DNA of 64,000 nucleotides from Sipunculus nudus (lineage: Eukaryota > Annelida > Sipuncula > Golfingiida > Sipunculidae). The stretch is taken from positions 35,890,027 to 35,954,026 of the forward strand of contig CM049308.1 in NCBI GenBank assembly GCA_026874595.1, read 5' to 3'. The translations under genes and the position numbers were made by a program. The notes under the pieces were generated by a model that was not told the DNA's origin, did no database searches, and saw only the letters and a program-made list of their open reading frames with translations. The first letter of the stretch is position 1, and every line of letters starts with the position of its first letter. Shown here piece by piece: positions 1 to 14,251 of this stretch.

Positions 1-34
1 TTGCTACAAAAGCGATTAATCTCGCCAAAAAGAA

Positions 35-1460
35 CTAGAATACGGGTAGTCGACAAGCGACTTCGTGTATCCACCAAAATCAGAGTGGAACGGGTGAAGT
101 GAGTCATGGATTGAGTGGCAAGGGGAAATAGAGTGAGGTGTGTTGCATATAGGCATGGATGTCTGCAGCCGAAATGTGTATGTAGGTTGCGCCACCTACC
201 ACAAATCCAGAAAGCTGTCCATGTTGTATACATATGAAAAATTTTAGGCAGAAAAGTCAAACCACTACATGTATACGAGTAATATTTTTATCCCACAGCA
301 GACAAACAGAAGGACTTGTGCAAAAATGGTGACAGGTAGCACTAGTACCAATTGTAAATTTATGATTAAGAACTATGTGTGATCTATACACAGGCAAAAT
401 TTCAGGGGGATATGTCCAACCAGTCCTGAGATATAAGCCTGAATGTCTGCAGCGTTAACATAAATGTAGGTGGCGCCACTTGACAAAAAAATTAAGAAAG
501 TTATCCAAGATGTATAAACACGCAAATTTTTTTGGGAGATAAGTCAAACCACTACAGAGACATGAGTGATTTTAGCTCACGGCAGACAAACAGACAGACG
601 CTATGCATAATGGATGCAGGTGGCCCCTCAAGTTTTGTGTATGATATCGAGCTATGTGAGATTCATACACATGCAAAATTTAGGCCCAATCGGTCAAACG
701 TTTCCCGAGATATGAGCTTGGATGTCTGCAGCGTAAACTAGAATGTAGGTGGCGCCACCTGTCATAAAATCAAGAAATCTGTCCAGGATATATAAACCTG
801 CAAAATTTTAGGCAGTTATGTCAAACCACTACAGAGATATGATTGAATTTAGCCCACGGCAGACAAACAGACGGACCTTGTGCATAAATGGTTGCAGGTG
901 GCGCCACCAGTTTTGCGTATGATAAAGAGCTATGTTGGATCTATACACATGCAAAATTTTGGCCCAATTGGTCAAAAGGTGTTTGTAGCGTGAATATAAA
1001 TGTAGGTGGCGCAACCTATCGTAAAATCAAGAAAGCTATCCAGGATGTATACGCATGCCGAATTTCAGGTGAATTAGTCAAACCACTGCAGAGATATGAG
1101 TGATTTTAACCCAAGGCAGATGAACAGATGGACACTGTGCAAACATGGCGCCACCATTTTTTGTGTATGTTATAAAGCTATCCAAGGGCTACATTTGTAC
1201 ATTTTTTTTTTCCTGATCGGTCGAGCGGTTCCCGAGATATGTGGGTTTATGTATGGAAACAGACGCACAAATGGACGCTGGGCAGAGAGGAAAGGTAAGA
1301 GGTCAGTGCCAATTGGTAAGGCACCAGTTCACATGTGATCCCCTTAACTGGTGTAAGTTTCGGATAAATCTGTCCAGTAGTCTCAGAGGAGTTCTCCGGA
1401 AACGAACGCGGCGGCGGCGGAACCCGGTCAAAAACATAGTATTCGTTTTTGCGGATACAA
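35..1460 (-). mobile_element. Helentron-like non-autonomous element, family 1
   Basis: The left edge is CTAGAATACGGG followed by the hairpin GTAGTCGACAAGCGACTTC (stem GTAGTCG/CGACTAC in other copies) and GTATCC. The right edge ends GCGGATACAA, giving an inverted subterminal GTATCCGCC motif. Read on the minus strand it begins TTGTATCCGC and finishes hairpin-CTAG, as in Helentron/HINE elements. The core is a series of related half-units, each centred on a GGTGGCGCCACC palindrome with intervening YCAAACCACT...GAGATATGAGTG. No transposase is encoded. Confidence 0.75.
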
Positions 1461-1544
1461 TTACGCTAACCTTATGCAGGACTCCACTTGTCTGAAAGAG
1501 CCAAATTTTACTTTACTCCTTGCAAATACATTTTGATGATTTTG

Positions 1545-1580
<36 letters not shown>
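1545..1580. repeat. (GT)n microsatellite
   Basis: Uninterrupted GT dinucleotides follow TTTTGAT. Open frames here that read as alternating Cys-Val are artefacts of it. Confidence 0.97.
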
Positions 1581-1581
<1 letters not shown>

Positions 1582-2700
1582 GAGGGACATTTACTACAAT
1601 GGCTAAACTTGCGGATCCATTCCAACTTGATGTTGTCTATATCAACATTTGTGAAATCCTCTGCAATATTATTGGACGACGACGAGCAGTTAAGAGCCTC
1701 AGTGTCGATATTTGTTTGCCGCGTGAATCATCAGATCTTCTCAAAGCTATACTGGTATGTTCAAAGATCTTTTGGTCTTGACCTGGCGTTCAAACAGGTT
1801 TCGAAGCCGGTATATTTTCTATCCAACGGACCGTACTTATCGGCGACAGGGATCACCTGAAGTGAGAGGGTACATCAAATACTCGGGGGGGGGGCACTTT
1901 TATTACTGTTTCAAATTCAGGACCAGTGGCTATTTGAAAGAGGCATTTCATCAACATCCAGACAAAGCGAGCACCAGATGTCTGTTGAGGCTACAAGATA
2001 ACTGTAACCTGAAACTTCATACACGCCGCCTTCCACGCTGCTAACGGACATTATGGAACTTGGAGCTCATCATCGAGCATCGAGTACGTTCCATTTTGGA
2101 TCGTCTTGCAAGAGATTATTGAGAGTATTTCTGATTAGCTTGGGCGATATCCTTGTCGAGTGCAAATACTATAAGGGCTCTCTCAATGGACGCACGAGAA
2201 TGGTATTTGGTGCATTTCCCGGCTGAGAGCTCGGGCCTTCCTTTGAAAACAATTGCTGGAACATCTCCCTTTTAAAGTACATGTATCACCAAATCATTGG
2301 GAAGGCTAACATGGTCTCGCAAATCCATGACATAAATCCTTTATGCATGTCGATTGAATCATTGTGATGTCGAGGCTTCTGCGTTCCAATATTCCCATTC
2401 TAGAACCAAAGAATATCTTACTAAGACTGTCAGGACGATTTATAAACGTAACATAGGTAAGAAACAGAACTCACTATCTGTCTATCATATGGAATAAGCA
2501 TACCCGTCTGGTCAAGTTGTGTATGATACTTAAAAATAAAAACCCTGTAACAGGTACAAGAGGTGGGTCATATTACAATATTTGTTAAAAGTGAGCAAGA
2601 CATACACGGCCTGATAACAAAATAGGCAATGATTTAAGGGAGACAACCCCTGTGTAAACTAATAATTCTTAATAAACAGTAAAACCATGTAAATCTAGAA
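1581..2700. other. 3' flank, no gene recognised
   Basis: Roughly 1.1 kb of mixed-composition sequence with a short G run near 1886. Open frames are short and match nothing I recognise. It could hold decayed retroelement or gene fragments, but no domain is visible. Confidence 0.4.
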
Positions 2701-2710
2701 AACTAGAAAA

Positions 2711-3300
2711 CTAGAAAATCGGCAGTCGAAAAGCGACTACAGGTATCCGCCATATCACATAGGCATTGGTAAAAAAAGCATCGAATGTTCCTGACATTTC
2801 ATGACACTAAATTCGTTGCATCAGAGATGCCAATTTAACTCCTCATATATGTGCAGTTTTCATCAAAAACAGATCTACAGATGGATTTGAGATGAAATTG
2901 ATTGCAGGTGGTCCAAGCGTCTTGCATACAAGATGAACCATTCCAAGATATATGGACACGCAAATTGTCAGGTGAATTCATCAAACCACTAAAAGGGCAA
3001 TATATTCTACGAAAACGAACAGACAGGTGGCGCCACCTGTCTGGTCTATGATGGACCTCCGCAATGAAAACGATTGTAGGTGGCGCCACCAGGTTTGTGT
3101 ACAAGATGGAGGTATCAAAAATCTGTTGACATGTGAAATTTCAGGCTGATAAATTAAACCAGTCCTTGGACAAATGCATGATTGCAGGTGGTGCCACCAG
3201 TCTCGTGAATGAGAGATCTACCCAAGACGGATGTACATGCATAATTTAAGGCCGAGACACCAAACTGCTATAGAGATTTTCTTTAAACACCACGCATGCG
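2711..3300 (-). mobile_element. Family 1 element fragment (diverged left end)
   Basis: Begins CTAGAAAATCGGCAGTCG, with a diverged hairpin (CAGTCG...CGACTA) and GTATCCGCC, then contains GGTGGCGCCACC palindromes near 3026 and 3079. No right terminus found. Sequence following the palindromes (TTTGTGTACAAGATGGAGG) recurs at 59340-59380, so it is a distinct subfamily. Confidence 0.6.
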
Positions 3301-4757
3301 CCAATACTGACAAACGGAAAAATCATGCAACCCAGGATGTTTGGTTGCATGTGTGGAAGTTTAAGGCTAGTAGTTGCAAATCACCCTTTGTAAAACTCTT
3401 GTTCGTCGGACTTGCCGCCAGATGTCTCTGTTGATTCAACAGCCTGAATGTATGCGGTGGTATCGGTGTTTTCTGACCTATTTTTATGAAAGGTTCTCGG
3501 GATTATTTTAAGTAAATAGATGTAATTGTTCGGTATCAGAATAAGTCACTAAATAGAATGGGGTATCTCCGTTTAGTTTTCATGGAGGCACTCAACTGTA
3601 GCCAATGTACGAAAATCTTCTTTTGTCTAAAAAATTACACCTCCCTCTCGATTCTTCTTTTTTTTGTCTTTTACACCTCTCTCCCGATTCTTCTATTTGT
3701 CTTTAACACCTTTCTCCTGATTCTCCTTTTTTTTTCTTTTCCTGCTCCGGAAGTAAAGACATCTCATTGACACTGGAATTAATGAAACATCAAAATAAAT
3801 CATACACAGGTATCCATATCAATTATACCAAAGGGGATTAAGATATAACTGAAAGACATGACTGCAGAAAGCAGATTCACTTCAATCATAAAAAAAATAC
3901 TTTTGTGGAGGATGTTTTTTTCAGCTTAATTTGTTTATATCATTTTCTGTACATACATCCCCTGGCTCGGAATTTGCATCGCTCGTGCTTATCACAAGCC
4001 GCCACACAAGTATCCTGCATCGTCGTGCTACTGCCAGACTCGATCAGATGTGTCAATTTTGGTACAGCTGAGATCACATCCATCTCTATTAAATAAGCAT
4101 CTCTTCTTGGGTAGGTGAAGTAGCCATATGGGCCTACATATTCATGCAGACGGATCATGTTGGCCAGCAAAAACACTTTCTTCACCGAAGTGTTTGTTCG
4201 AGGGATCCATATCTTAACCATTATAAATATTAGAAGATATATCCAGTCTTAGAGATAAAGCAGTATCACCTTCAGTCGACAAATCCACGTTCTATTTTTT
4301 ATAATTGCTTATATGGCAGAAACCAGTGCCGTACTAACGTATGGACATAGTGGGCACTTACCCAAGGGTTTAGGGGCCCCCATACACGCCATTATACATT
4401 AGTTTTTGAGACGGGAAAGAAATTCCCGCGCCATACAAAATAACCCCTAAACGGGAATTTAATCGCTTATATTCGTGAGAATTGTAAATAGAAACCCAAG
4501 GTTCTCGTCGCTTAGCTGAATTCTATAACCAAAGGCTTTATTTGAACAAATTTGTATTCAGGTTATACGATCTGAACGGCACATTTTTACAACTAGAATT
4601 TTTTTAAAGTTTTTTTTTATTAGTTCCAAAGCTCGTGGGATTGGTACATTTAACTTCCCTCCCCTTATTCAGTCTGGTAAGATTTGGTTTAACCATTAAA
4701 AATACTATATTTCAATGGAGAATTGGTTTTGCGTTGATTCGTTTTTGATATTGTAAA
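3301..4757. other. Intergenic sequence, no gene recognised
   Basis: Pyrimidine-rich imperfect repeats (ACACCTCTCTCCCGATTCTTCT-like, period near 35) occupy 3636-3745. The rest is AT-rich with no recognisable gene or transposon end. Confidence 0.4.
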
Positions 4758-7700
4758 ACAAGGGACCCATGGGTCACGGCGCTCAGCTGTAATATATGAA
4801 CACAAAATTTGATTTGGAAGAGGAGGTAGGCTTATGCTGGTTTTGTGTGGTTATATAAGCTGTATTATGAGTTGAAAGTGTTTAACTAAAGTTATGTAAC
4901 ATTTTGATAATATCCTTGGAGACAGGGAAGAGGATTGATGTCATTTATATTATACATGGATGGAAATGGTGTGCTATTGTCACATAGGTTTTGATTTGGC
5001 CATATAACTTTATCTACATTGCAGTACAATTATTAAAAAAAACCTGTCCATTATCAGTCATTTTTATTATGCTTTTCACAAATGAGTTAACTGTTATTCA
5101 ATAATTACAGGTTATCCCTACCCAAGAGTGACACTAGCACAAACAATATAAGTTAAACTATTTATTGAAAATTAAAACAAATATTGTGTAAAATATAATT
5201 TAAATTAAAAATAATGACAGCATCATCTGAAAAGATTTTTTAAATATTATTATCAAAATAAAAATGATTAATAAAATAATATTATAAAATATGTATCATG
5301 AATGCATTTGTATTTAAATACTTTCATTTTTACCTGTATTCTTATTCTTATGCATGAAATTATGGAGTACATGTAAAAAATCGCATTCAAATACATTTGC
5401 AAAGTACTGCACCATGTCTGGTATTTATTCAGTTTCAGCCAAAAAATTCTTGAGAATCCAGAATATACAAATTTCACAAATTTAAATAATGATTATAAGT
5501 ACCTGGCTTTATGAATTTTATTTATATTTAAAAAATAAAACTATGAGATTCACTTTGGACTACCTTCACATCAATCTACGCACTAGACATAGCAAGAGTA
5601 TTATGACAATTATTAACAATGCAGAAATCATAATGAGAACTTGTCTAAGATATGATCTCAGATCAAATATTTTTATTTTAAAAAATGTATCAGAAAAAAA
5701 AAATTTAAAGTAATCTCAGCTATGAAACCATTACATGTGTAAAAAATAACCCAAGGGTAAGAACACCCTATAAAATATACAGGGAGAAAACAAGAGATGG
5801 GCAAGTTTAATTTTTATTTTTTATTAACTAAAATAAAGGAACCAGTAGAATAAATTATTATTATTTACATAGTCTTGTGACAACTGCTACAGCCCAAGTC
5901 TTCAATCATTAGTGAAACATATTAACATCTTTAATCAGTACCTGTCTGAGTAAAATTTAAAATGTTGACATATTTTAATATTTTTTTAAAATTAACAAGC
6001 TGAAATACTTGGAAAAACTAAGAAATTTAGATTAATATTATCAACTGCATCTTTGTCTACTATTAATTTCCTTCATATAATCCCTAATAGTAAAGAACAA
6101 TATACTTTAATTAATTTTTTTTTTCATGATTAAAATTGAAAAGAAAATTACCATAGGTAAATCAACGGTGTTATTTGGAATACATTTTCATCCATCCAAA
6201 CAAGATCCATAAAACATCAGTAATTGCAAGGTAATTCCCTGTTACTCATCAACTATCAAATTCCTTTTCTGTTGATTTTTCTTAAAGTTGTTATTATTGA
6301 CCTATAAAATATTTGTTTATTTATTGTTTATTGTTATATTGTTGTAGATGAGTTTGGTTGGACACGTGAATCAATTGTGGCCAGCCATAAGCTGCCTTGC
6401 TGACTAGTATGCCCCGCCTCAAGCGTGCATAACTGGCCTGAAAGGTCAACCAGAGGACAAACAGGTGACTGAAGAGGGGCTGGGTGGAGCCTGGGTCTGA
6501 CATGGTCTCATAAAAACTTTAATAAAAGCTACAGTTTTTGGCAAAATTCTTTTAACTTTCAAAACTTACAAGCTGATATCGATATTTCTGCATGATATGA
6601 AAATTATATAAACAGTGCTTACGGGAAACAAACATGCCATAGTCAAACTTTGGCAAAATTTAAGGTGTTGATTTTATATTTATGCTAATAACTTATAAAA
6701 TTTTAAAAATTAAGAACTAATTTTTGGTATACAATTGAATCTTAAAGAAATTCCCTAAGAAAAAAATCACTAGCTTCAGCAATCCTCGGATTAAGGGAGT
6801 AAATATATTTCTTTATTTTTTACATAGTGCATTATGTTAGGGCCCATAACTTAAAACAACTAGAATACGGGTAGTCGACAAGCGACTACGTGTATCCGCT
6901 AAAAAAAGGTACTAGTTAGGTACTAGTTCATATGTGACCCGATAATTGAGGTAAACAATACTTAACATGGTGCTTGAAAAAAATCTACATTTTTTTATCA
7001 ACTGGTTTCAAATATTTTTCAAATGGTTTTCAAGTTAGAAGATTTGTGGTCCAGGGGTTACGATTTGTGCCATGTTAACAGATTACACCATCTTTAAAGG
7101 TCTCAAAAATAGAGAAAAAATCGTAAAAATAAAAAATATACAGGTGGCGCTTCCAGTCTGCAGAAACTGAAGAAACACTCCATGATCCATGCAAAAAATC
7201 ATTGTGACCAATGCATTAGTGTTCAGATACTTGAGCTTTTCTATGAAATTTTCATTTATTCTGGGGGGGTACTTCAGAGCCCCATAGCTGGAAGAATATG
7301 GGTAAGAGAGATTTAATTTAAGGTTTCCAAAGAGGTTTTTCATTGACCTCTCAGGATTTTAAGTAAGAAGATTCAAGGTCCAGCGGTTACAATTTATGCC
7401 CTATTAACAGATGACAGCATCCTTAAAGGTCTCAAAAATAAAAAAAAAAATTGTAAAATTTCGAAAAAAATACAGGTGGCGCCACCAGTCTGCAGAAACT
7501 GATGAAACACTCCATGATCAATATCCATGCAAAGAATCATGATGTCAATGCATAAGTTGTTCAGATACTTCAGCTTTTGTACCAAATTTTCCATTATTCT
7601 GGGGGTACTTCGGAGCCTCATAGCTTGGTGAATATGGGTAACAGAGACTTAATTTGAGGTTTTCAACGAGATTTTTCATGGACCTCACTGGATGTCAAGA

Positions 7701-8113
7701 ATGAAGATTCTAGGTCCAGCAGTTATGAATTGATGCCTTGTAAACAGATGACAGCATCTTTAAAGGTCTCAAAAATAAAGAGAAAGTCTGCAGAAACTGA
7801 TGAAACACTCCATGATCAATATCCATGCAAAGAATCATGGTGATCAATGCATTAATTGTTCAGATACTTGCGCTTTTGTATGAAATTTTCCATTATTCTG
7901 GGGGGGGGGGTTACTTTGGAGCCTCATAGCTGGGTGAATATGGGTAACAGAGACCTAATTTCAGGTTTCCAAACCTCTATGGATGTCAAGTAAGAAGATT
8001 CTAGGTCCAGCGGTTACGATTTGTGCCCTGTTAACGGACAGACGCCAGGACGGCCGGACGGACAAAGAGTGATTGCTAAAGCTCAGATGACTTAGAGTCA
8101 GCTGAGCTAAAAA
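4758..8113 (-). mobile_element. Helentron-like element, family 2 (CAGCTGAGC termini), with nested fragment
   Basis: The left edge contains the palindrome GGGACCCATGGGTCAC followed by GCTCAGCTG. The right edge is GCTCAGATGACTT then AGTCAGCTGAGCTAAAAA, so CAGCTGAGC is an inverted subterminal motif. The interior matches 25546-28172 over long stretches. Three tandem copies of a roughly 340-bp unit (CTGCAGAAACTGATGAAACACTC) lie between 7080 and 8030. A family 1 left end is inserted at 6860. Confidence 0.65.
6860..6950 (-). mobile_element. Internally deleted family 1 element
   Basis: An intact left end (CTAGAATACGGG, hairpin GTAGTCGACAAGCGACTAC, GTATCCGC) runs after about 45 bp straight into the right-part motif GTTCATATGTGACCCGATA. 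Nearly the whole tandem core is missing. Confidence 0.65.
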
Positions 8114-9240
8114 TGATCAATATCAGGTCAGTGGTTTATATATTAGGCAGTCTTAAGTGTAACAATGCGTTTTAATGGAAAATTGAGGTTTTTCCTTAAT
8201 ATCTTGAAGGAACGGAGTCCTAATGACCCAATTTTCCGTATGGTAGGAGATTTTTGGGACAAGTTTGGCTGAAAATGCATCCACAATCTTTTCAAAAATG
8301 TTTGTCCTGGGACCTTGACCTTTGACCTTAAAATCAATAGGAATCTTGTTTTATTGATGGGCCATATATAAGTAAAGATTGATACCCATATATCATTCCA
8401 AGCTGGTGTAATCATCAGGAAATGATTTTTTGGACAGATGGCTCCTGTGACCTTCACCTTTGACCTTGTGACCTAAAAATGAGATAGGGGTCTTCCTCTA
8501 TTGGCAGGTGAACTATATGTTCAAGATAAAAGGTCTGGGATGAAAAGTGTGGCTGGAAATGCACCAACAATCTTTTCAAAGATGTGTGTACTGTGACCTC
8601 AAATTCAATAGAGATCTTGCTTTATTGATGGGCAATATATAAGTCAAGTTTAAAATCCATATATCAATCCAAGCTGGAAATATCATCCCGGTAAGAGGTG
8701 TGTGATTTTTACAAAATATGGAAATATTAAAGGTCAGGTCACTCTCATGGTAAAGGTCATGACCCAAATTTAAATAAACCTCATCCCATAACCCATCTCT
8801 CTACATGTTCATAATATGAAAGAAATCTTTCCGTTAGTTTGTGACTTGTAATGCTCACAGTACTGTCAAGTGGCAACTGTGGGGGTATTAAAAGGCGTAA
8901 AAACAAGAAAAGGAAAATAGGTGGCGCCACAGTTTCCGGCATATCACGAGGCTATCCAAGATCTCCGGTCATCTTGATTTTTGTACCAGTCCATGCAAGC
9001 CTTCTTGAGATATTTAAGAATGTGTGTTATATTCAGCAAAAATGGACCTATTCAATGTCAAGGTCACTCTCCTAGCAAAGGTCATGACCCCATTTTAAAA
9101 GGCTTCGTCCTCTTACCTATATCTATACAAATGCAAAGTTTGAAAAAGATCAGAGAAATATTTTTTGTTATCCTGCTCACAAGATTCTTCTGCGTCGGCG
9201 GCGGGACCGCCGTGAAACCTCAGTAGCCTGACTGTGTCTG
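8114..9240. mobile_element. Decayed repeat pieces (families 1 and 2)
   Basis: 8120-8460 resembles the family 2 interior near 27190-27310. 8850-9240 matches 59432-60130 (GCTCACAGTACTGTCAAGTGG) and includes a GGTGGCGCCAC palindrome near 8921. No complete ends. Confidence 0.5.
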
Positions 9241-11270
9241 GGGATACAACTGACATTTTTTTTTAAATACAGCATACCGTTTGGGGTTAAAAGTGCATGT
9301 ATAGAGTAATTACATCATGGCAAGAGGGTTCGACTAAAATGATCTTATCGGTGGTTTTTAGGCAGCAACAAAGAAAGTCCATAAATACCTTATCGGGACT
9401 TGTCATTTGTTAGTGGGAGGCTGGCGAGTCCACCTACTTTATTCATGGCTTAGGCGCCAGGGGTCGCAGCGTAGAAAACTTAAATGTAAAACTTGTACTT
9501 ACAGTGCACATTTAGGACAATTTCCGGTAATAATATGCTGTACGTATGTATACTTGCATGTGTGATCTGAATATATCAGCAGAATAAAAATGTTGAATGG
9601 TATAATTAACTATTTGGACTTGTCAGACTTCTCATCAAATTTGTCGATCAAGGACCGAACTATACGCCGACGAAAATGTCCGGCGTAAAGTTACTGAAAA
9701 AGGACTAATATTTGGCATGTGCATTAAATTCACTTTCCGTCGAACCTAGATTTTTGAACTTACAATATATTTGTACATGGATGACAAATGATCACCCTGG
9801 GGTCTTAAGGAGCAATATCAAGCTTTCAAAACTGATGCAAATCCAGCACCATATTGAACGGCGTTGCCACACGTCGCAGTGCTAGGTCCCAAGGTCAGGA
9901 ACTCCCAAGTCGGGCTTTTTTTTTAGTGGATGCTTACTTTTATCTGACACCCGATCACATTATTGGTCTACAAATTCGTAACGGCCGGGTGTATGGGCCT
10001 TTCAGGCTGATAAACTTACACACTGGTGTTGCCATCTACATGCTGCGGGTTTTACTCTCGATTCGTAGAAGAGGTAAAGCTGCTGAATCGTAGATAAATA
10101 TTATTTATACACCACATACATATCAATGTACCAGACCATAAACACTTCTTACGTTTTTACCGTTTAAACAGAGGTTGATTTCCGATTTTGGGAAATAAAC
10201 GTATACGAAAATAGTATGCTGCTTACATTCAGTTCTGATATTAGTAGTATCGTCTTTTCTACATTTAACACGTCTAATTTTTAATGGTAACCTTGTCCTT
10301 GCAACCAACTTAATGCGTTTTTCGCAGTGACATTTCTTGAATTTTGCAACGGTTGTTCGTGAAATTTCGAGGCCACCTGCCACTTTTTTCATCCATTTAG
10401 TACACTGTATTCTATTATTAATACCCCCCCCCCCTAACCCAGTGACTTAGAACTACGCTAAGGGAAATCCAATTTTAACCGATAGGCCTACTTGGAATTT
10501 ATAGATGATACTAGCAGACTGTAGACACGTAAAAAAAGTCAACTTTACTGGGTTACTGAACTGGAGTGTTCCTAGTTTATTAAACACTGATGTAGCCCGC
10601 AGGTTCGTCTTTCAAGAAATTGGCCTGGAATCTCTCGGATTTCACTGGTGATACTTGCGGCCGATGTTTGCTTCTTTAATATACTTGCAAGTTGGAATCT
10701 GGCAGGGTATACAAGGTGTAACGGGGGTGACCCAGCCCAGTCAATGCAAAGGTTTAAACAATTCCTCAAACTATTCAGGGCCATCAAACTTATTCTTGCT
10801 GTATCGCAACGCTTAGAATGGGTACTACCACCTAGCGGCAAATTATATGAGTTACGTCTATCGGTAAATGGAATCATGTTTGATTATAGACATTTAAGAA
10901 GCGAACGTAAATACTAAAAGCCCAGGCAGGGCTAACCAAGACTTTGGCAGTGCAAACAAACGAAGAAAACACATTTGATGATGAAATCAGCTTTTATGGT
11001 ACATAAATTCCCTGTTTTCCAGAAAACAAAGAATATTAGTCCAGTACAACAGAACCTAGCACATTAAAATCGGATATGAACGGCTGCCCCGCAAGTATGT
11101 CGTCACAAAAGACTGCGTGCCACTGGCTCACAATCCATGTCATACCAACGGATACACTGTGCATCATACGGACTGAATCCATAACATTTGGCAACAATTA
11201 CATGAATGTAACATTACAAGTTCCCCGTAAGGTAATGTATGCAGGCATACCGTACTTCTAAAATTCATAT
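9241..11270. other. Intergenic sequence, no gene recognised
   Basis: About 2 kb with higher GC than the flanks in places and a C run near 10425. Open frames of 79 to 101 codons at 9854-10093 and 10572-10877 have no recognisable domain and overlap on opposite strands. Confidence 0.4.
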
Positions 11271-11271
11271 A

Positions 11272-11277
11272 TATATA

Positions 11278-11322
<45 letters not shown>
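11272..11322. repeat. (AT)n microsatellite
   Basis: ATATATAT interrupted once by GC near 11279. Tyr-Ile repeat open frames on both strands come from it. Confidence 0.97.
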
Positions 11323-11499
11323 TAGTATATAATGAGTGCGTACATACATGCATGCACCCAAGTTCACTCAAACATACCAGGTTCGATTGGATTCTGAGCC
11401 TTTCCCCGATTTCTATCCCCAACCACTACCAACATATGAATTACTGTACATTTTATCACATATACACAAAATATATCTATACATAAGCTTAGCCTGGTA

Positions 11500-14092
11500 G
11501 GCAAGAAACACTGTTAATTTACAGGTGTGTGTGAAAATGTACAATATTTATAATAGATGCGTGTTTTCTGTACAATGTGGACCCATATGAGCTTGGACTG
11601 AAGTACACATTACTTAGTACAATCTGATGCAATTTCTTATTTGTTCTTGGTACCATGGCGAATTCAAACATCTCCGATCTTTGAGGCATATACATACATA
11701 CATATATTTATAATCAATGATAAATGTATCACAAACAATCTTATTCTGTATTAGGCGGTACTGTTACCAAAGTATAGTCTCAGAGTTTACCGGCTTGTGT
11801 CTTAAACCCAGATTACAAATCATCATACCGTACCAATAACACCACCGCTATACCTGAGTTTCACGCAATGCTGAAAGGAAAACTGTATACAACATGCCAG
11901 CTTGACAACTGATCACAGAGCGTAACTTGGCAAATACGGAGGATGAATGCAACAAAACAGCAGCACATGCGCAAATCCCTCCCCTCCCCTCCCTGCCTCA
12001 GCAGAAAACGGCAATTCCGCCCTCACCCTCCCTTAACTTACAATGTACCACGGAACTAGCATGGAGATACAAGATGCTGTATGTTAGTGAGATACAGAAT
12101 ATGTGAACTGCAGAATGTTCATGCACGTGTCTAACCAGAGCAACCTTGATGACTTATATTTTAATTTGAATTTTACTGTCCTGTCACATATATATAAATT
12201 ACAATCAATAACTTCAATAACTTAAGTATATTCAGTCTACCTCAAATTTCTAAATGACCATTCAAGCCAAACTGGACCGTCTGGCTGCCGCCTGGCCCCG
12301 TCTTGACTACGCCCTCTCAGTGCCATGATCAAGTAGAACCAGAATCTTATTAATCCACAACAACAAATTTAATATAAATATCTTTTCAGCATGGGTATTC
12401 ATAAAATATAGTGATATACATCTATCATACTAAAATAATTTTTTCTACAATTTAAAGGAAATAAAACATTCTCTCATACATTTTGTGTCCACACGTGCCA
12501 TGTCAAAAATATTCAAATACCCAAGTAAAGTAACCACACAGATTTGTTAATTTATTCACGGATACATAAATTAAGCCTGCACAATCTCACATTATCCTAT
12601 ACAAGATACTTGGCAATCATATGAAATATAATTAACCCTGTATTGGGACAGACTGGAGATTTTCTGTAACCAGACATCAGGACACTGGCAAGCTGCTGGT
12701 ATCTGGTAAAACAATAAGATTTGTTAAGGCCAAACAGCCACGGTCAAAGGCCGTCAGATTCCATTTCAGGATAGTTCAGCCACATTTATGAGCAATGTAT
12801 TCACTATTCAGCCCTAAATGCACCTCTTGTTAACTATACAATCTCTACTAGAAACCCATTCTTGACATCTACAGTACAACTATTTTACATATTCCTTATA
12901 ATGTAGACCCAAAAATTTGACATGGAGCAGGTATTGTTTTATTGCCCCTGATTCCAACCAGAGGCTACCCTTTACAGTCTGCAAGTAAGCAAAATCAGCA
13001 CTAATCCCTTGTCTTCTGTGCAAATCCAACATTGTTCAGAAGCTTTGTGAAAATCATACTAACTCTTTACAATGAGAATTCTGTGTTCTGTTAGGCGAGA
13101 TGGGTTGGCAATCTGTTAATATTTTATACAACAGAAAACCAATAATTTACATTTTTGCATGCAACTTAAGGGAACCAATGCAACTACATCACATTACTAT
13201 ACATGGAAAATTAACATGACCATTCAGCTAAGACCACACACGAAATGGTGGCCAACACCTTCAACTAAAACTGCTCCTACAAAAACATGCATGCTCCTGT
13301 ATACGTAACAGGGATTTTATAAGTATTATCTTATTACCACGTGATCTCACAGGTGTTATCTTTAGGGGTCATTTATATTAAACTAAAGCATGGTACTTTG
13401 ACCGATCACTTCAGTGTGTTTCTCAGTTGTAACACCCATGCTTTTCCTGTTTAATCTTGTTGTAAAAATAGATGTGTAATCAAGTACAGATACTGTTATT
13501 GTAGCCTTGGATTAATTAAGAACATTAATTAACACAATTTCACTATGTTTACAAGCCATACAAAATAGGTCATGCCAAATGCTTTTGAATGTAGCATGGG
13601 TCCAGCATGCTGCGACAAAGCGTGTAACAATAGGGCAAGTTTTAACCAAGAGCCCAGAACAGGAGCAGAGACTTTTTATTTAGTGGCCTTTTGCGCAGAT
13701 CATTTCATTCAACAGGCTTTAGTACAGATCCCAGTATATTAACTTAAGGGTTATAGTTTGTTCCACCACCAATTGAAGTAACTGAAGCAGTGAATTCACA
13801 CTACAATAAGTATATATTAGTGTTATCATGTGATCGTCTAATGTGCATTGTACCCACAAAACAACAAAACAGGGAGGGACTCTTGTGCCTTGCTGGTGTT
13901 GTTATTGTGTACAAGGGCTTGGATTAAGGTGAAAGGTTAAAGGTTAGGAGGGAGGGGTCCTGTATGTGATGGTAAAAAGATGCTCAGTCTGACAGATAAC
14001 GCTGCTGACAATTACCACAGCTGATGCGAGCACAGAGAGGGAGATGGGAATTAGTTGAGGCATGTGGCGCCCTCCAGTGTGTATGGGTGAAA
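11500..14092 (-). other. Probable 3'UTR and downstream flank
   Basis: About 2.6 kb of mostly single-copy sequence follows the stop codon and no repeat family of the window enters it. Minus-strand AATAAA hexamers occur at 13675-13680, 12938-12943 and 12551-12556, any of which could be the poly(A) signal. No open frame or family match is seen. The 3' end of the transcript cannot be set from sequence alone. Confidence 0.45.
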
Positions 14093-14251
14093 TTAGCTGA
14101 CTTCTCTTGACGTGCTCAAGTATTCATCTGGTCTCTTGTGGTTTTCAAGGGCTTTCAAGGTGTACACATCATGTGGGAGCTCCGACTTGCGGCGGATCAG
14201 TGGCTTCTCTTTATTTCTTGTCCTGGCTGCCTGCTGTTGTTGCTGCTGCTG
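14093..14251 (-). CDS. PPP2R5: PPP2R5 terminal exon O with polyQ and conserved C-terminal motif
   Basis: 159 bp ending in TAA at 14093-14095. After a run of Gln it encodes [20 protein letters not shown] then [20 protein letters not shown] then SREVS. RRKSELP-DVYT-KALE-HKR-EE is the hallmark C-terminus of gamma/delta B56 proteins (a bipartite basic segment followed by a short helix). The acceptor lies inside a CAG run after GATACG, so several adjacent CAG acceptors are possible, each adding or removing one Gln without changing frame. The start given assumes the first CAG. Confidence 0.92.
   Translation of the reverse strand, partial: QQQQQQQAARTRNKEKPLIRRKSELPHDVYTLKALENHKRPDEYLSTSREVS

Noticed and set aside
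1488-1860. Frames with Cys-Val repeats
   Set aside because: Translation of the GT microsatellite, not a protein repeat.
11164-11486. Tyr-Ile repeat open frames on both strands
   Set aside because: Translation of the AT microsatellite.
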